The notes under the pieces were generated by a model. It was not told the origin of the DNA, did not search any database, and was given only the letters and a program-made list of their open reading frames with translations. A stretch of DNA of 64,000 bases. Source: Macrosoma leucophasiata (taxonomy: Eukaryota > Arthropoda > Insecta > Lepidoptera > Hedylidae). Location of the stretch: positions 1 through 64,000 of the forward strand of contig JAWQUS010000023.1 in assembly GCA_036365455.1 (NCBI GenBank). The letters are read 5' to 3'. A program made the translations under genes and the position numbers. This document shows, piece after piece, positions 36,901 to 47,139 of the stretch. Position 1 is the stretch's first letter. Every line of letters begins with the position of its first letter.

Positions 36901-39900
36901 AAATAGCCCTTGTTATTCCCTATCCCCCAATACCTAATTTGCCCCCCTAACTTCAAAAACGCGCGAAATAGTAGTTATTTTCTGTTTTTATACCTAAACC
37001 GAGGTTACTTGGTGAATCGAAATCGAAAATTTCAACATATTCGAAATCTTCAGATTTTCACCCAACTTGCGTTTGTGTTCTGCCACAAGCTTCTATTATT
37101 TTTTTCCATCGTCTTTTAGTCACTTTCGGCCACTTTGGCACTAAAAAAATTCTTAACCTAACTCGTAACCTAAGTTTCGTTATCAAAACCCGTTATTTGT
37201 CCTAAACTTCAATTTTTTGTACTGACCCCCCCTAATTTCTTGTTCTCATAAAATAGCCCTTGTTATTCCCTATCCCCCAATACCTAATTTGCCCCCCTAA
37301 CTTCAAAAACGCGCGAAATAGTAGTTATTTTCTGTTTTTATACCTAAACCGAGGTTACTTGGTGAATCGAAATCGAAAATTTCAACATATTCGAAATCTT
37401 CAGATTTTCACCCAACTTGCGTTTGTGTTCTGCCACAAGCTTCTATTATTTTTTTCCATCGTCTTTTAGTCACTTTCGGCCACTTTGGCACTAAAAAAAT
37501 TCTTAACCTAACTCGTAACCTAAGTTTCGTTATCAAAACCCGTTATTTGTCCTAAACTTCAATTTTTTGTACTGACCCCCCCTAATTTCTTGTTCTCATA
37601 AAATAGCCCTTGTTATTCCCTATCCCCCAATACCTAATTTGCCCCCCTAACTTCAAAAACGCGCGAAATAGTAGTTATTTTCTGTTTTTATACCTAAACC
37701 GAGGTTACTTGGTGAATCGAAATCGAAAATTTCAACATATTCGAAATCTTCAGATTTTCACCCAACTTGCGTTTGTGTTCTGCCACAAGCTTCTATTATT
37801 TTTTTCCATCGTCTTTTAGTCACTTTCGGCCACTTTGGCACTAAAAAAATTCTTAACCTAACTCGTAACCTAAGTTTCGTTATCAAAACCCGTTATTTGT
37901 CCTAAACTTCAATTTTTTGTACTGACCCCCCCTAATTTCTTGTTCTCATAAAATAGCCCTTGTTATTCCCTATCCCCCAATACCTAATTTGCCCCCCTAA
38001 CTTCAAAAACGCGCGAAATAGTAGTTATTTTCTGTTTTTATACCTAAACCGAGGTTACTTGGTGAATCGAAATCGAAAATTTCAACATATTCGAAATCTT
38101 CAGATTTTCACCCAACTTGCGTTTGTGTTCTGCCACAAGCTTCTATTATTTTTTTCCATCGTCTTTTAGTCACTTTCGGCCACTTTGGCACTAAAAAAAT
38201 TCTTAACCTAACTCGTAACCTAAGTTTCGTTATCAAAACCCGTTATTTGTCCTAAACTTCAATTTTTTGTACTGACCCCCCCTAATTTCTTGTTCTCATA
38301 AAATAGCCCTTGTTATTCCCTATCCCCCAATACCTAATTTGCCCCCCTAACTTCAAAAACGCGCGAAATAGTAGTTATTTTCTGTTTTTATACCTAAACC
38401 GAGGTTACTTGGTGAATCGAAATCGAAAATTTCAACATATTCGAAATCTTCAGATTTTCACCCAACTTGCGTTTGTGTTCTGCCACAAGCTTCTATTATT
38501 TTTTTCCATCGTCTTTTAGTCACTTTCGGCCACTTTGGCACTAAAAAAATTCTTAACCTAACTCGTAACCTAAGTTTCGTTATCAAAACCCGTTATTTGT
38601 CCTAAACTTCAATTTTTTGTACTGACCCCCCCTAATTTCTTGTTCTCATAAAATAGCCCTTGTTATTCCCTATCCCCCAATACCTAATTTGCCCCCCTAA
38701 CTTCAAAAACGCGCGAAATAGTAGTTATTTTCTGTTTTTATACCTAAACCGAGGTTACTTGGTGAATCGAAATCGAAAATTTCAACATATTCGAAATCTT
38801 CAGATTTTCACCCAACTTGCGTTTGTGTTCTGCCACAAGCTTCTATTATTTTTTTCCATCGTCTTTTAGTCACTTTCGGCCACTTTGGCACTAAAAAAAT
38901 TCTTAACCTAACTCGTAACCTAAGTTTCGTTATCAAAACCCGTTATTTGTCCTAAACTTCAATTTTTTGTACTGACCCCCCCTAATTTCTTGTTCTCATA
39001 AAATAGCCCTTGTTATTCCCTATCCCCCAATACCTAATTTGCCCCCCTAACTTCAAAAACGCGCGAAATAGTAGTTATTTTCTGTTTTTATACCTAAACC
39101 GAGGTTACTTGGTGAATCGAAATCGAAAATTTCAACATATTCGAAATCTTCAGATTTTCACCCAACTTGCGTTTGTGTTCTGCCACAAGCTTCTATTATT
39201 TTTTTCCATCGTCTTTTAGTCACTTTCGGCCACTTTGGCACTAAAAAAATTCTTAACCTAACTCGTAACCTAAGTTTCGTTATCAAAACCCGTTATTTGT
39301 CCTAAACTTCAATTTTTTGTACTGACCCCCCCTAATTTCTTGTTCTCATAAAATAGCCCTTGTTATTCCCTATCCCCCAATACCTAATTTGCCCCCCTAA
39401 CTTCAAAAACGCGCGAAATAGTAGTTATTTTCTGTTTTTATACCTAAACCGAGGTTACTTGGTGAATCGAAATCGAAAATTTCAACATATTCGAAATCTT
39501 CAGATTTTCACCCAACTTGCGTTTGTGTTCTGCCACAAGCTTCTATTATTTTTTTCCATCGTCTTTTAGTCACTTTCGGCCACTTTGGCACTAAAAAAAT
39601 TCTTAACCTAACTCGTAACCTAAGTTTCGTTATCAAAACCCGTTATTTGTCCTAAACTTCAATTTTTTGTACTGACCCCCCCTAATTTCTTGTTCTCATA
39701 AAATAGCCCTTGTTATTCCCTATCCCCCAATACCTAATTTGCCCCCCTAACTTCAAAAACGCGCGAAATAGTAGTTATTTTCTGTTTTTATACCTAAACC
39801 GAGGTTACTTGGTGAATCGAAATCGAAAATTTCAACATATTCGAAATCTTCAGATTTTCACCCAACTTGCGTTTGTGTTCTGCCACAAGCTTCTATTATT

Positions 39901-40468
39901 TTTTTCCATCGTCTTTTAGTCACTTTCGGCCACTTTGGCACTAAAAAAATTCTTAACCTAACTCGTAACCTAAGTTTCGTTATCAAAACCCGTTATTTGT
40001 CCTAAACTTCAATTTTTTGTACTGACCCCCCCTAATTTCTTGTTCTCATAAAATAGCCCTTGTTATTCCCTATCCCCCAATACCTAATTTGCCCCCCTAA
40101 CTTCAAAAACGCGCGAAATAGTAGTTATTTTCTGTTTTTATACCTAAACCGAGGTTACTTGGTGAATCGAAATCGAAAATTTCAACATATTCGAAATCTT
40201 CAGATTTTCACCCAACTTGCGTTTGTGTTCTGCCACAAGCTTCTATTATTTTTTTCCATCGTCTTTTAGTCACTTTCGGCCACTTTGGCACTAAAAAAAT
40301 TCTTAACCTAACTCGTAACCTAAGTTTCGTTATCAAAACCCGTTATTTGTCCTAAACTTCAATTTTTTGTACTGACCCCCCCTAATTTCTTGTTCTCATA
40401 AAATAGCCCTTGTTATTCCCTATCCCCCAATACCTAATTTGCCCCCCTAACTTCAAAAACGCGCGAAA
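27937..40468 (+). repeat. 35.8 tandem 350-bp units, 5' region of element D
   Basis: Thirty-five full 350-bp units (start ATATTCGAAATC) plus a 282-bp partial unit ending GCGCGAAA at 40468. The units look identical throughout, including every homopolymer. They are homologous to the 349-bp units of C, and the array stops at the same base of the unit in both elements, so the last partial unit and its junction with the leader are a fixed part of the element. Each unit carries telomere-like words (TTAACCTAACTCGTAACCTA). In each unit a 69-codon frame is open but begins with TTG, not ATG. Confidence 0.95.
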
Positions 40469-40661
40469 CGGACCCGCCCTCCCTCCCAGTTGACAATACT
40501 TAAGCTTCATCGGATCGATTACATCATCGAGATACAAAGAGCTATCACTAAATTAATTTAATTAATATATTTTGAACTCCAGTGTTATCATACATTTCCG
40601 GTTACAATTATAAACTACAAAACACTTACCTTATCATACATTACCTGTTCGTACTCCAACG
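40469..40661 (+). promoter_or_regulatory. Leader of element D with C-rich (antisense G4) motif
   Basis: 193-nt leader between array and ORF1. CCCGCCCTCCCTCCC at 40473-40487 gives four G-triplets with one-base loops on the minus strand and matches the element C motif with one base changed outside the G runs. The remainder is AT-rich with no further recognisable signal. Confidence 0.5.
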
Positions 40662-41909
40662 ATGCACCACACTCCGCCATCTAGACTTCCGAAGCCGCCC
40701 GACTATAGCAAACAGAAGCCTCCAACAGCTGTTCCTCCAGCTGCTTCCGCCCTTCCAACTCTCACGCCAACCATGTCTTCTTCACCCCCGCCGCCTTCCC
40801 CAACACCTGAAACAAACAAAAACATAAATATAATTATCGAATATGCTAACACTATCGTTAAAACCATACACTCAGGAAAAAGTGTTACATCGGAGAGTAA
40901 ACATAAAATTGTTGAACTAGCCAATAAAATAATTGCAATAGCCTCAGTCACCAATGATGGCAATCGTGACACTGACACTACTATAATAGCCAATTTAGAA
41001 CAAACTGTTAAAAAGTGTATACAGAACGAATTGCAGAACATAAAAACTCAAATAATCTCCGAAGTACCAAGACCTTCCTTTGCACAAATAGTCGCTTCCC
41101 AGAGACAATCAACTCCTCCACCGAATATCACCAGCAAACCCGCTATCATTGTTGAAAAAAAGGGTGAACCCGCAAAAAACTCAAAAGAAATTACCGAGTC
41201 ATGGCGCAAAGCCATCTCATTCAAATCCACCAAATACGCTCCAGCCAAAGTCAATCCCATCTCCAATAACAAGCTCAGGATAGAATTTGACACTGTAGAG
41301 CAGTGTAACGAAACCCTTAAGAGACTCGAGGAATCAAATGATCTCCAAGGGCAGCAGGATAAAAAATTGAAGCCCATGGTAATGTTGAAAGGGATCTCTA
41401 TAGACATTGAAAAGGAAGAGCTAATAGATATAATGACCAAGCAGAATCCTGATATAGAAAACAACATTAGCTCCACCAACGACATATCCATTAAATTCAT
41501 ACACGAAAATAAAAGGAACAAGAACCTTTACAATGCTGCTTTAATTGTGACCCCTAAAATATGGAAAATTCTCACGCATTCCGAACGCGTCAATATCGAC
41601 CACCAAAGAGTTTTTGTATGCAATCACAGCCCTCTTCTCCAGTGTTATAACTGCCTCCAATTCGGACACACTCGTTCACACTGCACCACAAATAAAACAC
41701 ACTGCTCTCACTGTTCCTCTGACACCCATTTATTCAAAGACTGCCCTGTTAAATCTGATCTATCCGCAACTAAATGCCACAACTGCTCAACTAGTAATAC
41801 TAACTTCAAGACAACGTACAGTACACAGCACACCGCCACCTCAAGCTTCTGCCCAATTCTGAAAAAAATGACTCAACGCCTATATTTACGGATCGATTAT
41901 GGATCTTAA
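40662..41909 (+). CDS. ORF1 (Gag-like) zinc-knuckle protein of element D
   Basis: A 415-residue orthologue of the element C ORF1, starting at ATG 40662. The first 60 residues are rich in Pro, Ser and Thr and longer than in C; the helical Lys-rich part and the middle domain follow. The knuckles are C328-C331-H336-C341, C348-C351-H356-C361 and the long third form C372-C375-H390-C397. The final residues, IDYGS, overlap the ORF2 start as in C. Expected to bind the element RNA and form the telomere-directed particle. Confidence 0.93.
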   Translation: MHHTPPSRLPKPPDYSKQKPPTAVPPAASALPTLTPTMSSSPPPPSPTPETNKNINIIIEYANTIVKTIHSGKSVTSESKHKIVELANKIIAIASVTNDGNRDTDTTIIANLEQTVKKCIQNELQNIKTQIISEVPRPSFAQIVASQRQSTPPPNITSKPAIIVEKKGEPAKNSKEITESWRKAISFKSTKYAPAKVNPISNNKLRIEFDTVEQCNETLKRLEESNDLQGQQDKKLKPMVMLKGISIDIEKEELIDIMTKQNPDIENNISSTNDISIKFIHENKRNKNLYNAALIVTPKIWKILTHSERVNIDHQRVFVCNHSPLLQCYNCLQFGHTRSHCTTNKTHCSHCSSDTHLFKDCPVKSDLSATKCHNCSTSNTNFKTTYSTQHTATSSFCPILKKMTQRLYLRIDYGS

Positions 41910-44900
41910 AGCTAATAAATTCAGCAATAGCCAATCATCTAACAATAACCAAATCAACATTCTTCAAATAAATCTAGGCAGAAGTTATGATTGTGAACAG
42001 GAGTTCTTGCAATACTTTATTGTTAACAATTTCGATGTAGCTTACATCACTGAACCCTACGTAGGGAAAAATGACATAATGAGAAGTGTCCCGGGTTACG
42101 AAACTCATCAATTCTACACAAATACAAGAGTCAAAGCATGTCTTCTAATAAAAAATAACCTAGGCGCTACACTTGGTATGACCCAGTACTCAACATCTAA
42201 TATCTGTATCGTCCAGCTAACAATAAATAAATCTAAATTCTACTTAACAAGTGTCTATGTAGAGCCGCGAATAGATGAGCATAACACTTTCAGTAAATTG
42301 GAGCTATTCTTGAAAGATACCAGCACAAGTAATCATATTATAAGTGGAGACTTTAACGGATGGCATCAGTCTTGGGGGTCAAAACAAAACAATAAAAGAG
42401 GCCAAGAACTACTCCATCTCATTAACACTAATAACTTAGTGCTTTGTAATAGAGGCAGTGATCCCACGTTTGAGACAATCACACACGGAATCAGTAGAAA
42501 TTCTATCATCGATCTCACTATAGTTTCAGATAACCTATACGCGAAAATCGAAAACTGGAAAATAGATCACAGCTGCTCACCTTCATCCGAACATCACGCT
42601 CTCACCTACACTCTAAATTATAACAAAAAACAAATATTACGCAAAAAAAATGGATCTACATTCAAATATAATACAGAAAAAGCCGATTGGTCAAAGATAA
42701 AAGCAGAATTTAAACAAAAAATAACTAATAAACAACTACATAATGTCAATATTTTAAATCTCAACACAAAAGAAATAGATACTTATATAAAAAATATAAC
42801 AACTACAATACAAGAAGTATGTAATAAATATCTTAAAACTAAACAAAAAAATAAAAAATATCACTTACCTTGGTGGTCCGACGAACTCGAGGCACTGAAG
42901 AGAAGAGTAATATTTCTCCATCACCGGCTCCAGGATCTGAAAAAAAGTAAAAAACCATTAGAAAACATATTAACCGAAAGAAACGAAGCTAAACAAGAAT
43001 ACGCAAATGCAATTAGGAAAGCAGCTACCGAAAGCTTCAAAGACTTTTGCTCCTTACAAGGTAAAGAAAACGTGTGGTCGCAGACAAATCGGCTCCTCAA
43101 AAACGTACCTCAAATTAAATCCCCTAGCACTCTCCACATTGGCAACGGAGACTACACTACCTCCAGTACTGATACAGCTAATACTCTGCTCACAAAATTT
43201 TACCCCGACGACGACCCAAGCCTCGACTCTCTTGAACAGCGACAGATTCGCGACAACTCTGAACTGACCCCAAATACCACGGACGATACGGAATTTACAA
43301 TTAGCGAAGTTATACACTGCTTGAACAGCTTCAGTTCAAAGAAGGCTCCAGGTCCAGATCACCTCACCGCGGATATCTGGACCCATTTCACAGACTGTTA
43401 CCCTGAAATTATAGTCCATATACTAAATAGATGCGTACAACTCGGTTACATGCCACGTACCTGGAAGGAAGCTGTCATAAAAACCGTGCCTAAACCCAAT
43501 AAAGAAAACTATAATGACATCTCTTCTTACCGGCCAATAGGACTACTTAACATCATAGGCAAACTTCTCGAAAAACTGCTTTTCCAAAGACTCGTTTACC
43601 ACATAGAAAAAGGAAACTATTCCAACCGACTACAATTTGGTTTCAAAGCCCAAACCTCCACAGTAGATGCTCTCATCACAGCTATTGACACAGTCCGCTC
43701 TGAAAAACAAAATAAAAAACAAGTTATAGCTATTTCACTCGACATCAGAGGAGCATTTGATCACGCGTGGTGGCCGAAGCTTCTGTATAGGCTCCGCGAG
43801 ATCAAATGTCCTCTAAATTACTATAAACTAATTAAAAATTACATGGACGATAGGACTGCAACCTTGTTTTATGGCGAAGCTCAAGCCACGAAAACACTCA
43901 CCAGGGGATGTATCCAGGGCTCAGTCCTAGGGCCGCTTTTCTGGAACCTCATTATGGATGAGCTCCTGTCTTCTAGTCTCCCTGATGGGTGCCACCTCCA
44001 GGCATACGCGGACGACGTACTCCTCATTGTATCTGCGAACAAAACACACGAATTAGAAAATAAAGCAAACATAGTACTACAATCAATATACACTTGGGGA
44101 CATAACATTAAACTTACCTTTGCACCCGACAAAACACAGGCAATAAGCTTCACACCAAAATCTAAGCACATAAAACTATTTATGAATTCATCGCAAATAA
44201 AATTTATAGACGAAATCAAAATACTAGGAGTGGTCATAGATAAAAACCTAAAATTCATCAGTCATGTAAAATATATAATAAATAAAGCTCAAAAAATATA
44301 CAAAAAATTATGCACCTTCATTAGGCCGACATGGGGAGTACAATCAGAAAACGTCAACATAATATATAGACAGGTCATCGAACCAATCATCACATACGCT
44401 GCTATGATATGGCACAGCGCCACTAAATACGAAATTGTCAGACACCGACTGCTATCGATGCAGAGGGGCTTTGCCATCAAAATTATCAAGGGATTCAGAA
44501 CCATACCTACAAACTCAGCCATTGCCCTAGCTCAGCTCACTCCCCTAGACGTAAAAGTCAACGAAATAGCCAAGTTACAAAAAATTAAAATTAACGGAAC
44601 AACAACTTTCCTTCCAAACGACATAACACTAGATAAATCAGTTCATCCTTCACTATTACTTCATCCATCACAACGCATACAAATCGATCAAAATACCGCT
44701 ACGACAGAAGAAGAAGTCGACAGCTTTTGCTCATCATCTGCTACAAGAATATTCACGGACGGTAGTAAACACGACAACCTAGTAGGTGCTGCTTTTGTGG
44801 CCATCGCCCCCAATAAACCAAATATCACCAAAAAATTTAAACTGCATTCCTGTTGCTCAGTCTTTCAGGCGGAGACCTTTGCCATCCTAAAAGCCTGCGA

Positions 44901-45615
44901 ATGGTGCCTGAAAACCAAAACAATGGACGCAGTGATATTCTCTGACTCAATGTCTGCCATACAGGAAATAGACAATAGAAATAGCGTCAACTCCAATGTT
45001 GCCTCTATCCACCAAATCATCCATAAAATCAGGCTCACCGGAACAGTGAAAATAGTATGGATTAAATCCCACGTCGGCTTGGGCGGTAACGAACTAGCTG
45101 ATCTAGCAGCAAAATCTGCAGCTGACCTTCATAAACCACCAGACTTCGCTCACTTCCCGATGAGCTACCCCAGACAATTATTAAAACAAGAATCTTACAT
45201 AGCCAGCGAACAAAATTACTTAAATACCACGACAGGACATCATACTAAGCAATTCTGTCCAAATCTGGACTCCATCACTAACTTATTCAAGAACTTCCCA
45301 CTTTCCTTTGAACTAACGCAAATTCTGACTGGCCATGGATACCATCTAGAATACTTACACCGTTTTAAAATAAAAAGGAGCCCCTCATGTCCTTGTGACA
45401 ACAATTCCGTACAGTCAATCCAGCACCTCCTCCAAGAGTGCCCACGATACGCGCAAACTAGGTACTTACATGAACAAACCTGCAACATGTACGATATGAA
45501 TAACCCTTATTTATTATCAGAAATCGCAAATAGAGAAATCTGTAAACTAACCTACCTCAATCATGTCAAAAAAATCATAAGCTCACTTAAGGAATTTAAT
45601 AAAAATATACCATAA
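41899..45615 (+). CDS. ORF2: endonuclease, reverse transcriptase, RNase H (element D)
   Basis: A 1,238-residue enzyme, collinear with the element C ORF2 with motifs about one residue earlier. The endonuclease has INLGRS, TEPYVG, GDFNGWH, DLTIVS and SSEHH. The RT has KKAPGPDH, YRPIGL, LDIRGAFDHAWW, QGSVLGPLFWN, AYADD and LGVVID. RNase H has FTDGSKHD, QAETFA, SDSMSAI and GGNELAD, so all four carboxylates are present; the C-terminal knuckle CPC...H....C is intact. It overlaps ORF1 by 11 nt in the +1 frame, the same arrangement as C. No stop or frameshift; codon use is AT-rich like C. A good candidate for an active telomere-specific RT that could also serve element E next to it. Confidence 0.95.
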   Translation: MDLKANKFSNSQSSNNNQINILQINLGRSYDCEQEFLQYFIVNNFDVAYITEPYVGKNDIMRSVPGYETHQFYTNTRVKACLLIKNNLGATLGMTQYSTSNICIVQLTINKSKFYLTSVYVEPRIDEHNTFSKLELFLKDTSTSNHIISGDFNGWHQSWGSKQNNKRGQELLHLINTNNLVLCNRGSDPTFETITHGISRNSIIDLTIVSDNLYAKIENWKIDHSCSPSSEHHALTYTLNYNKKQILRKKNGSTFKYNTEKADWSKIKAEFKQKITNKQLHNVNILNLNTKEIDTYIKNITTTIQEVCNKYLKTKQKNKKYHLPWWSDELEALKRRVIFLHHRLQDLKKSKKPLENILTERNEAKQEYANAIRKAATESFKDFCSLQGKENVWSQTNRLLKNVPQIKSPSTLHIGNGDYTTSSTDTANTLLTKFYPDDDPSLDSLEQRQIRDNSELTPNTTDDTEFTISEVIHCLNSFSSKKAPGPDHLTADIWTHFTDCYPEIIVHILNRCVQLGYMPRTWKEAVIKTVPKPNKENYNDISSYRPIGLLNIIGKLLEKLLFQRLVYHIEKGNYSNRLQFGFKAQTSTVDALITAIDTVRSEKQNKKQVIAISLDIRGAFDHAWWPKLLYRLREIKCPLNYYKLIKNYMDDRTATLFYGEAQATKTLTRGCIQGSVLGPLFWNLIMDELLSSSLPDGCHLQAYADDVLLIVSANKTHELENKANIVLQSIYTWGHNIKLTFAPDKTQAISFTPKSKHIKLFMNSSQIKFIDEIKILGVVIDKNLKFISHVKYIINKAQKIYKKLCTFIRPTWGVQSENVNIIYRQVIEPIITYAAMIWHSATKYEIVRHRLLSMQRGFAIKIIKGFRTIPTNSAIALAQLTPLDVKVNEIAKLQKIKINGTTTFLPNDITLDKSVHPSLLLHPSQRIQIDQNTATTEEEVDSFCSSSATRIFTDGSKHDNLVGAAFVAIAPNKPNITKKFKLHSCCSVFQAETFAILKACEWCLKTKTMDAVIFSDSMSAIQEIDNRNSVNSNVASIHQIIHKIRLTGTVKIVWIKSHVGLGGNELADLAAKSAADLHKPPDFAHFPMSYPRQLLKQESYIASEQNYLNTTTGHHTKQFCPNLDSITNLFKNFPLSFELTQILTGHGYHLEYLHRFKIKRSPSCPCDNNSVQSIQHLLQECPRYAQTRYLHEQTCNMYDMNNPYLLSEIANREICKLTYLNHVKKIISSLKEFNKNIP

Positions 45616-46144
45616 AGCCACTTACCCTGATTTACTCATACCCAAACTTCCTGTGCGGATAGAACTAAACCTGAAAGAAAATAATAAATATATACAAATA
45701 ATATAAAAATAAAATAAATAAAAAAAATATACATTTAATAAAAAAAAATATATATATATATATATAAATAATAAATATATGAAAAAATAATAATAATATA
45801 TATACAAATAATAATAACAATAAAAATATAACAATAATAATAGTCAAAATAATAATAATAAAACATTTAAAACTATATATATACGTATGCATAAATATAA
45901 CAATAATATATATAAAAATAAAATAACAATAATAATAGCATATACTATAGTAAGAATAATTATAAAATTACAATTGTTTCGTTACTTAGTAATGAAAGCA
46001 CAATAAACTTAAGTCTAAAACTCTTTGTCTTTATAAATTGATTAAAGTCGCCCGTATTTCATAGCGAGGACTTAAGTCAATGACTTAAAAATTCTCAAAC
46101 CCCGTGTAAAATAAACTACTCGGGTATAAAAAAAAAAAAAAAAA
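45616..46144 (+). promoter_or_regulatory. 3' UTR, recognition fold and poly(A) of element D
   Basis: Short UTR made largely of A/T microsatellites. The shared fold is at 46042-46075: outer stem AAGT with ACTT extended by one mismatch and a T-A pair, inner CGC/GCG, AGG bulge, loop CCGTATTTCATA. Only a weak terminal stem is seen before the tail (CCCG 46101-46104 with CGGG 46121-46124). Poly(A) is 46128-46144. Confidence 0.7.
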
Positions 46145-46276
46145 CCTAACCCGAGCTAACCTAACCCGAGCTAACCTAACCCGAGCTAACCTAACCCGAG
46201 CTAACCTAACCCGAGCTAACCTAACCCGAGCTAACCTAACCCGAGCTAACCTAACCCGAGCTAACCTAACCCGAGC
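46145..46276 (+). repeat. 15-bp variant telomeric block between D and E
   Basis: 8.8 copies of CCTAACCCGAGCTAA, three telomeric pentamers in which the second and third are altered (CCTAA, CCCGA, GCTAA). It begins at the poly(A) of D and ends at GAGC, where element E starts. The same unit continues on the far side of E at 58689, so E split one array of about 22 units. Confidence 0.93.
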
Positions 46277-47139
46277 GAGTCCTCATCTAACCGCTGACGC
46301 GCGCGCATCGTTTTTCGGCCGCTCCGTACGCTAAAAATCGTAAAAAACGTCTAAAAAGTGAATTGTGTAAAAAATTGTGTACTATTAGATGCGCGCTGCA
46401 AAACCCTATCATTTGATGTATATATTGTGAATTTCGGACTTTAAATACTGTAAATATAATAAAAAAAGTGTTTTGTGAACTAATTGTGGCCACCCGCGCG
46501 GCACTTGCCGCCCTTAATGTGTTTGTACTCGTGAATTGTGAACTGTTTCTGATAATTGACGTATACCACTGTGTGTGTGAATCTGTGACCTTTCAAATGA
46601 ACTACTTTTCGTATCATTTGGAATAAATTTTGGACACTAACCAGCGACAAGAACCTCGAGAGCGTGAAGACGCTCACTTTTCTCCGTGAACGCTGCTCTC
46701 CCAGTCGCTGTGACCCCCCAATTTGACGTTACAAGTAGGTCCGTAGTGTTGTTATCCATCCCTACAAAAAGTTTCATCGAAATCGTAGCTGCGGAACTCT
46801 AGATACAAAATTTTTAAATACTGAGTGAAGTGTCATACGGACTTGGTCAGCCATTTTGTACGCGTACGCGATCTTTCCAAAGTGAAATTCACTTTTTCCC
46901 CTGAGCTTTAAATTCCGCTTTATTATACTTTTTGGATTTCCCCTCGTCTAAAAATTAACACCCACCAAATTTTGTGTAATTCTGACTTTCCGTTCGTGAG
47001 CAATTTGCAAAAACATTTCCGTACCTACAAACCATATTTCATTCGCAATTTCATCAAAGCGTGACGTCATTTGTGCTTGTGGACATTTTACTTGCTATTG
47101 CGATTGAATTACATATTCTTGCGCCTGCTGATCATCGAC
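46277..47139 (+). promoter_or_regulatory. 5' leader of element E
   Basis: 863-nt leader, nearly identical to that of element A (starts GAGTCCTCATCTAACCGCTG). It retains the nested hairpins described for A; the inner loop changes from GGAG to GAAG while the stem is unchanged. Likely promoter region, by analogy. Confidence 0.6.

Larger units (their letters stand above)
27937..46144 (+). mobile_element. Element D: complete TRAS-like element with giant 5' array
   Basis: An 18.2-kb element. Two thirds of it is a 12.5-kb array of 350-bp units at the 5' end; then come a leader, ORF1, ORF2 (11-nt overlap), a short 3' UTR and a 17-nt poly(A). It is a different subfamily from C: the ORFs are similar throughout but clearly diverged, and the 3' UTR is shorter and lacks the 23-bp repeats. 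Both ORFs are open with all catalytic motifs. Confidence 0.92.

Noticed and set aside
28160..40269. Thirty-five identical 69-codon ORFs, one per 350-bp unit
   Set aside because: They start with TTG, not ATG, repeat only because the DNA repeats, and the homologous units of element C do not keep the frame. Promoter repeats, not genes.
27937..40468. Regular repeat array as a CRISPR
   Set aside because: Units are 350 bp with no unique spacers, within a retrotransposon at an insect telomere.
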